In this document: positions 1-8,003 of the stretch, in pieces
How the letters are laid out: every line of letters begins with the position of its first letter
How positions within the stretch are numbered: the first letter of the stretch is position 1
Assembly (NCBI RefSeq): GCF_022836495.1
Contig: NZ_BQXM01000045.1
Span: 1 to 36,629, forward strand
From: Desulforhabdus sp. TSK
GTDB lineage: Bacteria > Desulfobacterota > Syntrophobacteria > Syntrophobacterales > Syntrophobacteraceae
Direction: 5' to 3'
Length of the DNA: 36,629 bases
The notes under the pieces: generated by a model
The model's input: only the letters and a program-made list of their open reading frames with translations
Told to the model about the DNA's origin: nothing
The model's database searches: none
Position numbers and translations under genes: made by a program

Positions 1-160
1 AGGTGGCTTCCCGGACGAGCTTGCGCATGCTGAAGTTTCTCACCCGGTTCCAGGGGCAGACCACGTCGCACAGCCCGCACTGGAAGCATCGCTTGAAGGC
101 GTCTCCACCGCTCGCTTTGATGACTTCTATAATATCTTTATAAGGGGCTACAGTTTCCAC
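1..160 (-). CDS. bamD: BamD-like iron-sulfur (HdrD/CCG-type) subunit, N-terminal fragment
   Basis: Partial gene: it begins at a GTG at 160 and runs off the left edge, so only about 53 residues are visible. The visible part carries a ferredoxin-type cluster motif RCFQCGLCDVVCPWNR followed by a basic NFSMRKLVREA stretch, which is how heterodisulfide-reductase HdrD/BamD-like subunits begin. It lies 45 bases downstream of bamC in the same direction, the gene order bamB-bamC-bamD known from class II benzoyl-CoA reductase operons. By family knowledge it would pass electrons between an HdrA-like bifurcating module and the BamBC core. The start is uncertain: a TTG four codons upstream, next to AGAGG, is an alternative. 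Other HdrD-like proteins share this motif, so the name leans on its neighbours. Confidence 0.6.
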   Translation of the reverse strand, partial: METVAPYKDIIEVIKASGGDAFKRCFQCGLCDVVCPWNRVRNFSMRKLVREAT

Positions 161-205
161 CGTTTTTCTCAAACCTCTTCTTTCGCTTTCATGCGCCTAA
201 AGGGA

Positions 206-745
206 CTATTCCTTGGTCATTCGAGCAACGGCATCCTTCAGCTTGTCCAGTCCATACTTGTCCGCCAATGCCTCCAGGCCGATCTCCATATCCTCCAGTT
301 TCTCTTCCTCTGCTTCGTCGACTTCCTCTTCCCGTTCCTCGTAGGTCAGGGCATTGACGATGCACCACTTGACGCAGAGGGGCTCCTCTTCGCCTTCACA
401 CATGTCGCACTTGAGGGGGAGGCCGGAGTCGGGCTCCTTGAATATGCTTCGGGAAGGGCAGGAGGCCCTGCAGAAGGCACACTCATCGTATTCTTTCCCA
501 TCGATGATATATTTGTCTCTGCCCATGCATTCAGCGGGAGTATATTCGCCGGCGTAGACAGGAACGTACATGTCTTTCAGTGGATCGCGAATCAGCTTAA
601 TGCGGGATCTCGCCGGATTATTGCTGCTGTACTTCGGCTCAGCGTGGAAGGCGGAGCAGATGACCTCACATGCCCTGCAGCCGTTGCATTTATCCGCATC
701 GATCTTTATCGTTTTGATTATTTTTTTCTTTTTTGCACTGTTCAC
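206..745 (-). CDS. bamC: BamC-like ferredoxin subunit of class II benzoyl-CoA reductase
   Basis: This is a 179-residue soluble iron-sulfur protein. It has three cysteine groups: CNGCRACEVICSAFH near residue 20, CAFCRASCPS near residue 91, and CDMCEGEEEPLCVKWC near residue 113. These fit three [4Fe-4S] clusters. The segment NNPARSRIKL and the pattern EYTPAECMGRDKY match BamC as I remember it from Geobacter. The last 45 residues are highly acidic and have no cysteine. The start is GTG at 745, preceded by GGAAGGAG. In the known complex BamC relays electrons to the tungsten subunit BamB. The gene follows bamB by 48 bases and is probably co-transcribed with it. A BamC paralogue serving another AOR-type enzyme is the main alternative. 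Confidence 0.8.
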   Translation of the reverse strand: MNSAKKKKIIKTIKIDADKCNGCRACEVICSAFHAEPKYSSNNPARSRIKLIRDPLKDMYVPVYAGEYTPAECMGRDKYIIDGKEYDECAFCRASCPSRSIFKEPDSGLPLKCDMCEGEEEPLCVKWCIVNALTYEEREEEVDEAEEEKLEDMEIGLEALADKYGLDKLKDAVARMTKE

Positions 746-793
746 AGCTTACTCCTTCCACTTTCTTTCCTCTATATGTTCCGACGAGAGCTC

Positions 794-2770
794 TTAAGAA
801 GAGGCGCTTTCGTTGTCCGTCAAGATTCCCTTCTGCAGAAACTCCTCCGCCACGTAATCCAAACCCAGGGCCATCAGGGTCTCTTTGGTGGGAATACCGT
901 CGTCATTCCATCCCTTGAACTTGTAATACGTGTCGAGAAGCTCCTTCTCCAGTTCGGGGAATCTCTTCTTCCAGTGGTTCTCGGGTGGCTTGTCGTCTTT
1001 GCGCCTCATGCCCCTTCTGATGTTGTAGGCCCTGACCAGTGTCCGGTACCGCCTGGCTGCTTCCGTGAGCTTTTCTTCGTCCATCTCGATTCCGGCACCC
1101 GCAGAAATGAATTTCGGGTAGTTGTGAATGTGATACGGGGGCTTCAGGGGGAATGAGGACAAGCCGGCGCACATGCCGAGGGCGTCGTCGATGTAGTGCA
1201 TTCGCTCCTGCCAGTCGACAATGTCACAGCACATTTGAACCGTCGGATAAAAAGGAAGGGATTTTTCTCCACGCAGCTCCCAGTCGAGGAAATACTGCTT
1301 GAACTTTTCATCGGGAACCTGGAACCACTCCCTGACAAACTCTTCCCTCTCTTCCCGGGTGGGGAAAGGTGATTGTGGGAACTGCCCTTCGATCTGCGTG
1401 ATGTTCAACTTCTCACCGGTGGCATACATGAGGAAATAAATGGGATTGAGCATGGAGAGCTTGAGGGGCACCTGCTCGTGCTTTTTGATGTTGTTGTGGG
1501 CATAGGCTTCGGCGCCCTTGCCGATGGCTTGGGCTGCCCAGTGAGTGCCGTCGGCCAGAATATTGCCGATCCCTTCCCGGCGGACGATTCTGTCGAGGAG
1601 CCAGTAGAATCTTTCCTCGTTGTCGGATGGGAATCCCGGCATGTCCTCGTCTGTCAGAATGCCGGCTTCGTAGAGCTCAACGGCGAAGGCCATGACCTGG
1701 GGAGTCGAAAACCCGTCGACGCCGTACTCCGTGGCGCGCTGGGCGATCTTCAAGCCGAACTCCAGGTCGGAAAAAGCGGCGATGGTATACGTGAGCTTCG
1801 AAAAACATTTCATCATGTAGGTGGGGGTCCCGGGCAAGGAAATGGTTGCTCCGCATGTCATGGGACAGTTGTAGCAGCTGATGAGGCGCCGTCGAGCCTT
1901 GGCCATGGTTTCCGTCCACTGATGGTGGATTTCGTCCGTCCAGAAATCCTTCCTGCGGGTACGGGAATTGCCCCACATGAAGTTCTCCGTGTGCCATTTC
2001 TCGTCGTCGATGGCCATTTCCTGCGGCGACCCGAGCCCGGCCAGGATCGGCATGACGCCGGGGATGGGATTTTCATTTCTAAATTTAATATATTCCAGCA
2101 CTTCGTTGCAGAGTCCCAGGAATTCTTGGGAGCGGGCCAGATTGATGTCCTTCGTCCCGCGTACCACGATGGCCTTGACACCCTTGTCTCCCATGACGGC
2201 GCCGATGCCGAGCCGGCTGGCGCTGGAGCGGCCCTGCTCGACGGAGGCAAAATAGACCCTGTTTTCACCGGCCAGGCCGATGGCCGCCACCTGCGCGTCG
2301 GGCTCCTTCAGTTCCTTCTTGATGGCTTCAGCGGCTTCAATGGCGCCCATGCCCTTCAGGTGCGCGGCGTCACGGATCTCCACCTTGTCGTTGTGGATAT
2401 AGATGTACACCAGGTTGGGCGACTTGCCCCGCAGGATCACCTTGTCATAGCCGGCGTATTTCAATTCGGGCGCGAAAAATCCACCCATCATGGAATACGC
2501 CATCAAATCGGTCTGAGGCGAAACGGTGGTGAGAATGGTACGGTTGCACCCGGTGGCCGGCGTGCCGCACAGAAGACCCGCACTGAATATCAGGATATTC
2601 TCAGGGTCAAATGCTTTGGTTTCAGGAGGAACACGATCCCACAGGAGCTTTGCGTTCGTGCCCAGTCCCCCAAGATAAAGCTCCGTCAATTTTGGATCGG
2701 TCTCCACCCTCTCGATGCTTCCTCGGGTCAGATCTATTTCTAAATTATACCCTGTCTCTGCGTACCTCAT
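794..2770 (-). CDS. bamB: Benzoyl-CoA reductase class II tungsten subunit BamB (AOR family)
   Basis: This 658-residue protein has the full length of the aldehyde:ferredoxin oxidoreductase family. It follows BamB closely: N-terminal motif ETGYNLEIDLTRG, then LGGLGTNAK, then the cluster motif CYNCPMTCG at 299-307. Glu251, Glu257, His260 and Cys322 are present; as I remember the Geobacter metallireducens BamB structure, these numbers coincide with its active-site residues and tungsten ligand. The segment NITQIEGQFPQSPFP near residue 463 is also BamB-like. The reaction would be dearomatisation of benzoyl-CoA to a cyclic dienoyl-CoA, which implies anaerobic aromatic degradation. The start ATG has AAAGGGGA upstream. 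bamC and bamD follow. AOR-family paralogues with other substrates are common in these bacteria, so substrate is an inference. Confidence 0.85.
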   Translation of the reverse strand: MRYAETGYNLEIDLTRGSIERVETDPKLTELYLGGLGTNAKLLWDRVPPETKAFDPENILIFSAGLLCGTPATGCNRTILTTVSPQTDLMAYSMMGGFFAPELKYAGYDKVILRGKSPNLVYIYIHNDKVEIRDAAHLKGMGAIEAAEAIKKELKEPDAQVAAIGLAGENRVYFASVEQGRSSASRLGIGAVMGDKGVKAIVVRGTKDINLARSQEFLGLCNEVLEYIKFRNENPIPGVMPILAGLGSPQEMAIDDEKWHTENFMWGNSRTRRKDFWTDEIHHQWTETMAKARRRLISCYNCPMTCGATISLPGTPTYMMKCFSKLTYTIAAFSDLEFGLKIAQRATEYGVDGFSTPQVMAFAVELYEAGILTDEDMPGFPSDNEERFYWLLDRIVRREGIGNILADGTHWAAQAIGKGAEAYAHNNIKKHEQVPLKLSMLNPIYFLMYATGEKLNITQIEGQFPQSPFPTREEREEFVREWFQVPDEKFKQYFLDWELRGEKSLPFYPTVQMCCDIVDWQERMHYIDDALGMCAGLSSFPLKPPYHIHNYPKFISAGAGIEMDEEKLTEAARRYRTLVRAYNIRRGMRRKDDKPPENHWKKRFPELEKELLDTYYKFKGWNDDGIPTKETLMALGLDYVAEEFLQKGILTDNESASS

Positions 2771-3330
2771 TTTTTCCCCTTTTGAATTAACTCACCCGCG
2801 GTACACTTTTTCACGAATCACGAACCCAATGAGCTCCCTCGCTCGGAATACTTGTTGCCCAATCGATACTAAAAAGCCTGCACCGGCTCCCGTCCTCCCT
2901 ATCCAACCCGCCGTCGGCGGGCCGACAACGGGGCACCCCTGCGTCGCGACATGCGCCCGGACATGGGGGACACGGCTGTCCATGGGCAGGGCCTTGGTGC
3001 GCCCGATGTTTTCGGCTTTGGATATGAAATCGTTTGACCGTCCGAAATTGCTCCGGACATGGTTCGTGGAGGTCACGTGGATGTTCTTGTCGTAGTTCCG
3101 GTCCTTCGGACGTGAAGGACCAAGTCTTTTCTCCGTGCTTTCGATATCTTCGGCACACATTCATGCCCTCCCTCGGCGAGCACCCTTGATGCCGAGACAA
3201 GGCTTCGCTGCCTTAAATCCCCCGGGAATCGAGTTGATTCGCGGCGGCAGCGTGTCCTGTCCAGGACACCGAAGCCGGCGTACAGCCGGAGGCTTCCATG
3301 TGCTCTGCCAAACAAAATCTACTATAAGCT
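2771..3330 (-). other. Long leader between the bamB promoter and bamB; no convincing gene
   Basis: About 560 bases without a recognisable gene. Open frames on the minus strand (for example 2792-3160) give proline/arginine-rich translations with no family resemblance. The stretch is transcribed if the promoter at 3331-3358 is real, so it would be an unusually long 5' leader. It contains the palindrome at 3252-3269 and, next to it at 3271-3296, an imperfect hairpin GAAGCC...GGCTTC. I cannot name a riboswitch class here. Confidence 0.4.
3252..3269. promoter_or_regulatory. Perfect palindrome upstream of bamB, possible operator
   Basis: GTGTCCTG-TC-CAGGACAC is an 8+8 base perfect inverted repeat with a two-base centre. 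It lies about 60 bases downstream of the predicted transcription start of the bam operon. The position and symmetry fit a repressor site or an RNA hairpin. No regulator gene in the window can be tied to it. Confidence 0.35.
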
Positions 3331-3358
3331 ATATTACAGCTACAATATAATTAGTCAA
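3331..3358 (-). promoter_or_regulatory. Predicted sigma70-type promoter reading towards bamB
   Basis: On the minus strand TTGACT (3358-3353) is followed after 16 bases by TAATAT (3336-3331), in a locally AT-rich stretch. It is the only strong promoter-like sequence seen between the end of the MFS gene and bamB. The bam operon is its only downstream gene. Confidence 0.5.
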
Positions 3359-3407
3359 GGGATTTTAATTATGTAAACAATGACATAATGATTTGGCGAG
3401 AACGATT

Positions 3408-4616
3408 CTACAGCGAGGTGCTTCCAGGAAGAATTCTCCGAAAGATGACGTGGAAACCTCCCGTCACCAATACATTGACCAGTCCGATGAGCAGGAAGCC
3501 GTTTTTGAATCCTATTTCCTTCACGACGGCTCCCATCACCAGGGAGCCCAGCATCATCCCCAGGTAGATGGCGCTGTTGTAGCCGCCCATGGCAAACCCG
3601 CGGCAACCGGGACTGACGAGCTCGGTCATGAGGGCCCCAATGGCCGTGAACCCGATGCCCATGCAGAAGCCCAAGCCCGCTGCGGCCGCGAGAAAAGCGA
3701 AAATGTGGGTGGCCATACCGAGACCCGCCATGCAGAGGGCGAAGCCCATGAGCCCCCCCACCACCAGGTGGCTTCGGTTGGAGGTTCGGTCGCTCAGGTA
3801 GCCGAAGGGAATCCGAGAGAGGGCATTGGACAGTGCCTGAGCGGCAAAAATGAGGCCGATGTGTCCCACGCTGATTCCCAGTTCACTGGCGTGGAGAGGC
3901 ACGAAGGTAATGAAGGTACCCGTGCCCATGCACGCCCCCAGCGTCACGAGCCAGCACGCCAGGAGCCCCGGGCTCCTCAGAACCTCCCCGGCTGCCTCTC
4001 TGAAGGGCAGACGGGGTGGCCGCAGAAGGGCTATCGTCCGTGCGCGGGGCAGGAAGAAGAGAGTGCCTGCCAGGACCAGGAGCAAAAGGCCTCCCGAACA
4101 TAAAAAAACGGCAGGATATCCCAGCCGGTGGGCCACCAGCCCGCCGGATGCCGGCCCCGTGCTCATGCCGACATAAATGGCCAGGGTATACCAGCCGTAG
4201 GTCCGGCCAATATGTGTGGGAGGGGAGAAATCAGCCACATAGGACATCATGGTGGGAGCGAAAGCGGCCTGACCGATGCCGAAAAACAGGTACACGAGCA
4301 TCAGCTGTCCGGGAGTGCGGCAGGTGTACAGGAGGAACGCGGTGATGATGGAGACGATGAGTCCCCACAGGATGAGCACTTTTCGGCCCGTGCGATCGGA
4401 GAGCAGACCCATGGGGAGGGACAGGATGCCCGTTACGAAAAGGAACGAGCCGTTGATAATGCCCACCTGCAGCGCATCGGCCCCAAGACTCCCTGCATAG
4501 AGAGGGACAATGGGAATGCGCATATAGGAGCCGAAAAAGGTCAAAAAGCCCACGCCGCAGGTGATCAGGAGGAGCATTCCGTAGGAAAAACCGCCGGCCG
4601 GAGCCTTCAGGGGCAT
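3408..4616 (-). CDS. Major facilitator superfamily transporter (drug/metabolite exporter type)
   Basis: A 402-residue hydrophobic protein with about 12 membrane segments in two halves. The signature loop after TM2, GLLSDRTGRKVLIL (about residue 67), is repeated in the second half as FGYLSDRTSNR (about residue 272), typical of MFS proteins. A Gly/Ser-rich TM4-TM5 region (AIYVGMSTGPASGG, about residue 147) resembles motif C of the exporter (DHA) branches, so outward transport by proton exchange is likely; the substrate is unknown. ATG at 4616 follows AAGGAAAAAGG. The gene stands alone: downstream is the bamB promoter region, and upstream is a 350-base gap. A role in aromatic-acid transport for the bam pathway is conceivable only from position. 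Confidence 0.8.
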   Translation of the reverse strand: MPLKAPAGGFSYGMLLLITCGVGFLTFFGSYMRIPIVPLYAGSLGADALQVGIINGSFLFVTGILSLPMGLLSDRTGRKVLILWGLIVSIITAFLLYTCRTPGQLMLVYLFFGIGQAAFAPTMMSYVADFSPPTHIGRTYGWYTLAIYVGMSTGPASGGLVAHRLGYPAVFLCSGGLLLLVLAGTLFFLPRARTIALLRPPRLPFREAAGEVLRSPGLLACWLVTLGACMGTGTFITFVPLHASELGISVGHIGLIFAAQALSNALSRIPFGYLSDRTSNRSHLVVGGLMGFALCMAGLGMATHIFAFLAAAAGLGFCMGIGFTAIGALMTELVSPGCRGFAMGGYNSAIYLGMMLGSLVMGAVVKEIGFKNGFLLIGLVNVLVTGGFHVIFRRILPGSTSL

Positions 4617-4968
4617 GACCTTTTTCCTTCGCCAGGAAACATCAGCTGTATGGATCCCTCTATAGGAGATGAATCATGACGGTATTTCGTAAAATTACTG
4701 CCATGATCTGGTTTTCATGCTCCCAAGTGCCACAACGCCTTCCCCGGGCAAGGGCAAAGGGCTGGGGGAACATCACGCACATCCCCCTCCAGCCCCCTTG
4801 GAAGGTGGACTTCAAAATCTCTCGAGCACGTCATGATTGCCGTTGCAATGCACCGGGCAGATTTTCTCAGATTTCGGAAGATTTAGAAACCCTTTATCTT
4901 CAGTCGGTCTGGAGGTATCCGGGGAGGGCAGGGAGCGTCGTTGGCGTCATGCGGGGCAGGGCAGTGCA
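4617..4968. other. Intergenic gap between 3D-domain gene and MFS gene
   Basis: About 350 bases with no gene I can support. It holds the hairpin at 4759-4795 and, close to the MFS start, the upstream region of that gene. Open frames here (4676-5113 and 4837-5613, plus strand) run antisense to the 3D-domain gene and have no family features. Confidence 0.4.
4759..4795 (-). terminator. GC-rich hairpin downstream of the 3D-domain gene
   Basis: On the minus strand GGGCTGGAGGGGGA pairs with TCCCCCAGCCC across a 12-base loop, with one bulged region. It lies about 170 bases after the stop of the 3D-domain gene and is followed by only a short pyrimidine run (CCCTTTG). It is a plausible but weak intrinsic terminator. 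Confidence 0.3.
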
Positions 4969-5520
4969 TCAGCCCATCCTGCGGGCAGGTTTCCGGTCCT
5001 GCCTGTCGAGAGGGATGAGCACTCCCTCATTGACTCCAAATTTCAGGCTCTTTCGTACAGAAGGCAGGAGCAGATCGATGCGGTTCTTGAACCTTTTATT
5101 CATAAGATCCTGATATTCCACGATATGGGTCCTGCCGTTCAGGCGCAGCTCAAACTGGTCTCCGAAGCGGTATTGTTTTGCGAGGTCCCGGCTGAGGGCG
5201 ATGATCTTGCCGTAGTGGCGGGGTTTGATCTGGAGGAGCGAGGCCGTTTCGTTGGGGGTCGAATCGGTGCAGGCTTCCACGTTGGTGTAAGCGGTGACCG
5301 TGACCTTGTGGGGCTTGGGTCGGGCGGTTTTGATGCCGGCCTCGATTCCCATGGGGGAGGGGATCAAAAGAGCGGTGAAGAGCACCAGGCAGGCGGCGGT
5401 GAGGCTCAGGGACGGGAGCTCCATCCTGAGTCGTGCATAGCGTTCAATGAACTCCGCCGTTCCGTACCTTCCCACCGGCACATCCAGGAAGTCCATGCAA
5501 ATGCCTTTTGCCATTTCCAT
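4969..5520 (-). CDS. Membrane-anchored 3D-domain (RlpA/YabE-like beta-barrel) protein
   Basis: 183 residues with a 30-residue cytoplasmic N-terminus, one membrane segment (about residues 35-53, SLTAACLVLFTALLIPSP), and an extracytoplasmic domain. That domain begins with VTVTAYTNVEACTDSTPNETAS and ends with DLMNKRFKNRIDLLLPS. This is the layout of 3D domains: a TAYT start and a final D..NKRFKNRIDL that replaces the usual D..GAIKGNRIDL. Such domains are double-psi beta-barrels, often lytic transglycosylase-like, acting on peptidoglycan. The ATG at 5520 has AGAGGA upstream. The third aspartate context differs from the Gram-positive consensus, so catalytic activity is unproven. It stands alone. 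Confidence 0.65.
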   Translation of the reverse strand: MEMAKGICMDFLDVPVGRYGTAEFIERYARLRMELPSLSLTAACLVLFTALLIPSPMGIEAGIKTARPKPHKVTVTAYTNVEACTDSTPNETASLLQIKPRHYGKIIALSRDLAKQYRFGDQFELRLNGRTHIVEYQDLMNKRFKNRIDLLLPSVRKSLKFGVNEGVLIPLDRQDRKPARRMG

Positions 5521-5787
5521 TGTGTCCTCTGTTTTCCCTTTCCATCCAAAAAGCGGAAGCGTGAGATTCCCATCGCTTCTCAGCTTGAGCCGCGTGCTGC
5601 TCCCGCGGGCTGAATTCTGTCATTGGAAGGGTTGCAGAGCATGAAACGGGCCAAAACCGTTGCAGGGAGCGGAGGCGACCGTGACGGTCGGCAGGACGGA
5701 ATTGAAAGGGGTCTTTCGGAAGCGGAGGAAAATTTTGAAGGGGGGGAGAAAAACCCCCGTCTACACGATTCGGTATTCTCGGGGTAC

Positions 5788-6234
5788 CTATTCTTCGCCA
5801 AGGGCTTCCAGGTCGGCGAGGTCCTTGTGCCTTCCTGTAGCTTTCTTGTTGGAAATGAACTCCTGCCGTCCAATATAGAAGACGGGCACATTGCCATATT
5901 TCCCCTGTACCTTGTTGGAATAAGCCTCTTCCCAGGAAATGCCCGTTAGAGACGTTACAATATCCACTCGAACGGGTGGTACCCCAAGTTGAACAACCAT
6001 GTTCTCTTTCAGGAAATCCTCTGTCGTCAAGCCAGCGGCCCCAAAACCAAATTCGTTGAGAGCAGCTATGATGCGCATTGCGTTTTTGGCAGAGACGCGA
6101 ACGAAGACGTCCATATCTCCCGTGTACCGAGGAACTCCATGGAACGCCAGCGCATAACCGCCCACCAACATGAACTCAACTTGATGCCTGTTGAATAACT
6201 CGAGCAGATCTCTGAAGTCTGGTTGAACTTCCAT
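5788..6234 (-). CDS. DUF6036-type nucleotidyltransferase, probable toxin-antitoxin component
   Basis: 148 residues of a minimal nucleotidyltransferase. The motif LLVGGYALAFHG is represented as MLVGGYALAFHGVPRYTGDMDVFV, with the strand-turn GG, the basic R.T.D.D metal-binding pair (D40 and D42) and a C-terminal segment ending RHKDLADLEAL, the usual end of DUF6036/MNT proteins. Such proteins transfer AMP or other nucleotides to proteins or RNA and often form toxin-antitoxin or defence pairs. The start overlaps the 3' end of the small upstream gene by 59 bases, implying translational coupling. It is the leftmost gene of the accessory block. Confidence 0.75.
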   Translation of the reverse strand: MEVQPDFRDLLELFNRHQVEFMLVGGYALAFHGVPRYTGDMDVFVRVSAKNAMRIIAALNEFGFGAAGLTTEDFLKENMVVQLGVPPVRVDIVTSLTGISWEEAYSNKVQGKYGNVPVFYIGRQEFISNKKATGRHKDLADLEALGEE

Positions 6235-6364
6235 GATATTGCCTTCTTAAGTAGTCTACGGTTGCCACGCGTTCTTCGGGTGGCCTGCTCAGCCAGTAGG
6301 CCAGGTCTCTCTGAGCTGATGAACGATCCGTCAAAATGGTTTTGCTTACAACTTTCTGGATCAT
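6176..6364 (-). CDS. Small partner protein of the DUF6036 nucleotidyltransferase
   Basis: A 62-residue protein starting MIQKVVSKTILTD and containing YWLSRPPEERVATVDYLRRQY followed by RLQRSARVIQ. This combination is common in small proteins encoded directly upstream of DUF6036 nucleotidyltransferases, probably the other half of a toxin-antitoxin-like pair. I choose ATG at 6364 rather than the longer frame from 6475, because the extra 37 residues have no family character and overlap the core-site sequence. The 59-base overlap with the next gene is unusually long. No catalytic residues are evident. Function is inferred from context only. Confidence 0.6.
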   Translation of the reverse strand: MIQKVVSKTILTDRSSAQRDLAYWLSRPPEERVATVDYLRRQYHGSSTRLQRSARVIQQASS

Positions 6365-6486
6365 TGTCTTGATCTCTTTTTCTATGTTTTCTGGATGTCT
6401 GGCACCACGCCGACCGAACGGGGAGCTGAGCGGAACCCCGAGTTGGGGTACCCACAAGCTTGCTTGTTCGTCCATATCATTCTTTC

Positions 6487-6500
6487 GTTGGGCGTTAGGC
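6487..6500 (-). repeat. Tandem integron core-site-like sequences after the cupin gene
   Basis: Read on the minus strand, GCCTAAC and GCCCAAC follow one another directly, 29 bases after the cupin stop. Both fit RYYYAAC, the R' core of integron attC sites, at the place where an attC should begin. A matching GTTRRRY about 60-140 bases downstream is not found, so the site is at best a remnant. Confidence 0.35.
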
Positions 6501-6528
6501 CCGACCGTGGTAGATGTCGGGTCTGAGC

Positions 6529-6873
6529 TTACTCTTGGCTGACTATGTCGACCGAGATCTCCACTGCCGGAATCGTTCCTCTGTTCTCAATCCAGTGTGT
6601 GGTGTTCCTATCCTCGGGCCAGCCCACTCCAGGCCCATAGTCCGTAGCGACTCCATTTCGATGGTCAGTGATCGTTCCTTGCAGTATGTAGACGGTTCCT
6701 GGTCTGTCTTTATGGTCGTGAATCGGGCCGAAGACGCCTCCAGGTTCGATGGTCACCATACGCATTCGAAGTTGGCGCCCTGCCATGCCCTCAATCTCAG
6801 GGCCAAGGTCAACCGTTGCAAGTAACTTCACCGTAACACCCTTCGTCTCAGGTGCCTCCTGTTCGTTGCTCAT
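6529..6873 (-). CDS. Small cupin-fold protein
   Basis: A 114-residue single-domain cupin. The two motifs are seen: PIHDHKDRPGTVYILQG (residues about 50-66) gives the metal-binding His residues, and GPGVGWPEDRNTTHWIENRG (about 80-99) gives the second His. The ATG at 6873 has GAGAGGAGAGGACG upstream. Cupins of this size may bind a metal and act on small molecules or only sense them; no substrate can be deduced. It lies between the transposase remnant and the core-site repeats, so it looks like an isolated cassette-type gene. Many integron cassettes encode such lone small enzymes. Confidence 0.7.
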   Translation of the reverse strand: MSNEQEAPETKGVTVKLLATVDLGPEIEGMAGRQLRMRMVTIEPGGVFGPIHDHKDRPGTVYILQGTITDHRNGVATDYGPGVGWPEDRNTTHWIENRGTIPAVEISVDIVSQE

Positions 6874-6942
6874 CGTCCTCTCCTCTCTGTACTCCCAGGG
6901 ATCGGGTAGGTCAGAGGGCTCTCGGCCCCTTTCCCCCCTTAT

Positions 6943-6957
6943 AACTTGGGGACGCCC
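6943..6957. repeat. Left arm of inverted repeat around a decayed Y1-type element
   Basis: AACTTGGGGACGCCC here and GGGCGTCCCCTAACT at 8465-8479 are inverted copies, with ten bases identical (GGGGACGCCC) and partly matching flanks. The left copy lies just past the end of the transposase-like fragment. GGGGAC-type ends are often seen next to Y1/REP-associated transposases, from general knowledge. Confidence 0.35.
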
Positions 6958-6962
6958 TTAAT

Positions 6963-7205
6963 CTATTTCCCCAACCCGATGAACTGAATCAGGAAAAGAC
7001 CTGCAGATGTAAGCGTCTTGGCAAGTACACCTTCCAAGCTGAAGGCTGCACTCCGGATCAGGCCACCGCCCGTCAGATCGTCCCTCTGACCTTCATTGAT
7101 TCCCTGGGCGACAAAATCCCTGTATTTCTGCCTGGCAGATTGTCCCGGGGCGGGCGTTCCCAAGGTTGGCCGTAACGATTCGAGCCAGCTGCGCCGCTGA
7201 GTCAC
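6963..7205 (-). pseudogene. C-terminal remnant of a Y1 (REP-associated) transposase
   Basis: The 80-residue frame contains ARQKYRDFVAQGI followed by DDLTGGGLIRSA. I recognise this as the end region of Y1-type REP-associated transposases, which read Y..FV..G...-L.GGGLIRS. The catalytic HUH motif and the tyrosine domain are absent. After GGGLIRSA the sequence turns hydrophobic and stops within 35 residues, unlike the family. It is therefore a fragment, probably not functional. It could also be an unrelated short gene; the motif match is short. Confidence 0.4.
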
Positions 7206-7221
7206 GGCAACGTGAGCGAGG

Positions 7222-7962
7222 CTAGCCTCCTAGCAACATAGCCACCAGAACCATAGCCAGGCAAACTGACGAGAGCAGCAAACCGATCTTCCACGGATTC
7301 GCATCGGTGTGAAGTCCCCAACCGTAACCCGCAGCGAAGATAACTATGAACGACACAACGTTAGAGATGTGAATTGCCATCACGGTGTTATCCGGCAGCA
7401 GCAGCGGCAGCAGGGATGGCAGCACGGCCGCGACGGATAGCAAAACGGTCGCCACTGCACCAACCACATCTTTACGCTGTATGCCAATTGCCTGAGGTTC
7501 AGCCTGGCTCAGATAGACACGAATGTCGTGATAAAGAGCATGTCGCTGCTCGTCGCTGGTTATCGGCTCAAGGATGAAATCCAGCTCGGAGGCAATGGCG
7601 CCAGCGGCCTCTTCTTCACTGTCGCTGGTCTGAACATACTGGAGCAACCGATAGCGCTCACGCCGCGCGAGACTCTCCCCCAGAACATACAGAACGCCGT
7701 CGATGATTCCCCAGGCTGTGACAGCCCCCAGGATGGTAACAAACAACTCTTGTCCATATCCGCCTGCAAAAGAGGACGGGATGACACCGTGATAGATCAA
7801 AATGCCATAGGAAAGCGTGAAGAGCAGCGCAAAGAGAATGCTGAAGAAGATGGTGAAGAGTGCATCGATGGGGTCGAGGAACTCGCCCAGGACGTTGCTC
7901 AAGATGGTCTCTTTGGGTGGAGTACCTGGTCTGCGAAGTTGCCGATGCCTTTCCTTGAACAT
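7222..7962 (-). CDS. VIT1/CCC1-like membrane protein
   Basis: A 246-residue integral membrane protein with about five membrane segments: two near residues 33-60 (DALFTIFFSILFALLFTLSY), one near 70-95, and two in the C-terminal 80 residues. A soluble segment in the middle (residues about 98-160) is rich in Glu and Arg. The layout resembles VIT1/CCC1-type iron/manganese transporters, but I do not see a full set of metal-binding glutamates, so transport is a guess. The ATG has GGAGGAGA upstream. The gene starts 41 bases after a GTTAGGC core site, as genes do in integron cassettes. It is bounded below by the transposase remnant. Confidence 0.55.
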   Translation of the reverse strand: MFKERHRQLRRPGTPPKETILSNVLGEFLDPIDALFTIFFSILFALLFTLSYGILIYHGVIPSSFAGGYGQELFVTILGAVTAWGIIDGVLYVLGESLARRERYRLLQYVQTSDSEEEAAGAIASELDFILEPITSDEQRHALYHDIRVYLSQAEPQAIGIQRKDVVGAVATVLLSVAAVLPSLLPLLLPDNTVMAIHISNVVSFIVIFAAGYGWGLHTDANPWKIGLLLSSVCLAMVLVAMLLGG

Positions 7963-7996
7963 TGCTCCGATCTCCTCCGGAAGTCAGGTCGTCACC

Positions 7997-8003
7997 GCCT
8001 AAC
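7997..8003 (-). repeat. Integron core-site-like GTTAGGC in front of the VIT-like gene
   Basis: On the minus strand this is G-TTAGGC, a perfect GTTRRRY. In integrons, recombination takes place between the G and the first T, so a cassette begins with TTRRRY and its gene follows closely. Here the gene begins 41 bases later. About 113 bases upstream (near 8101-8110) GGCACCGTAG/CCTCCAACC offers only a poor partner R' site, so a full attC cannot be drawn. Confidence 0.45.

Noticed and set aside
1373-2743. Plus-strand frame of about 456 codons
   Set aside because: Antisense to bamB, no family character.
2792-3160. Possible gene upstream of bamB
   Set aside because: Pro/Arg-rich translation, no ribosome site of quality, no recognised domain; more likely leader RNA.
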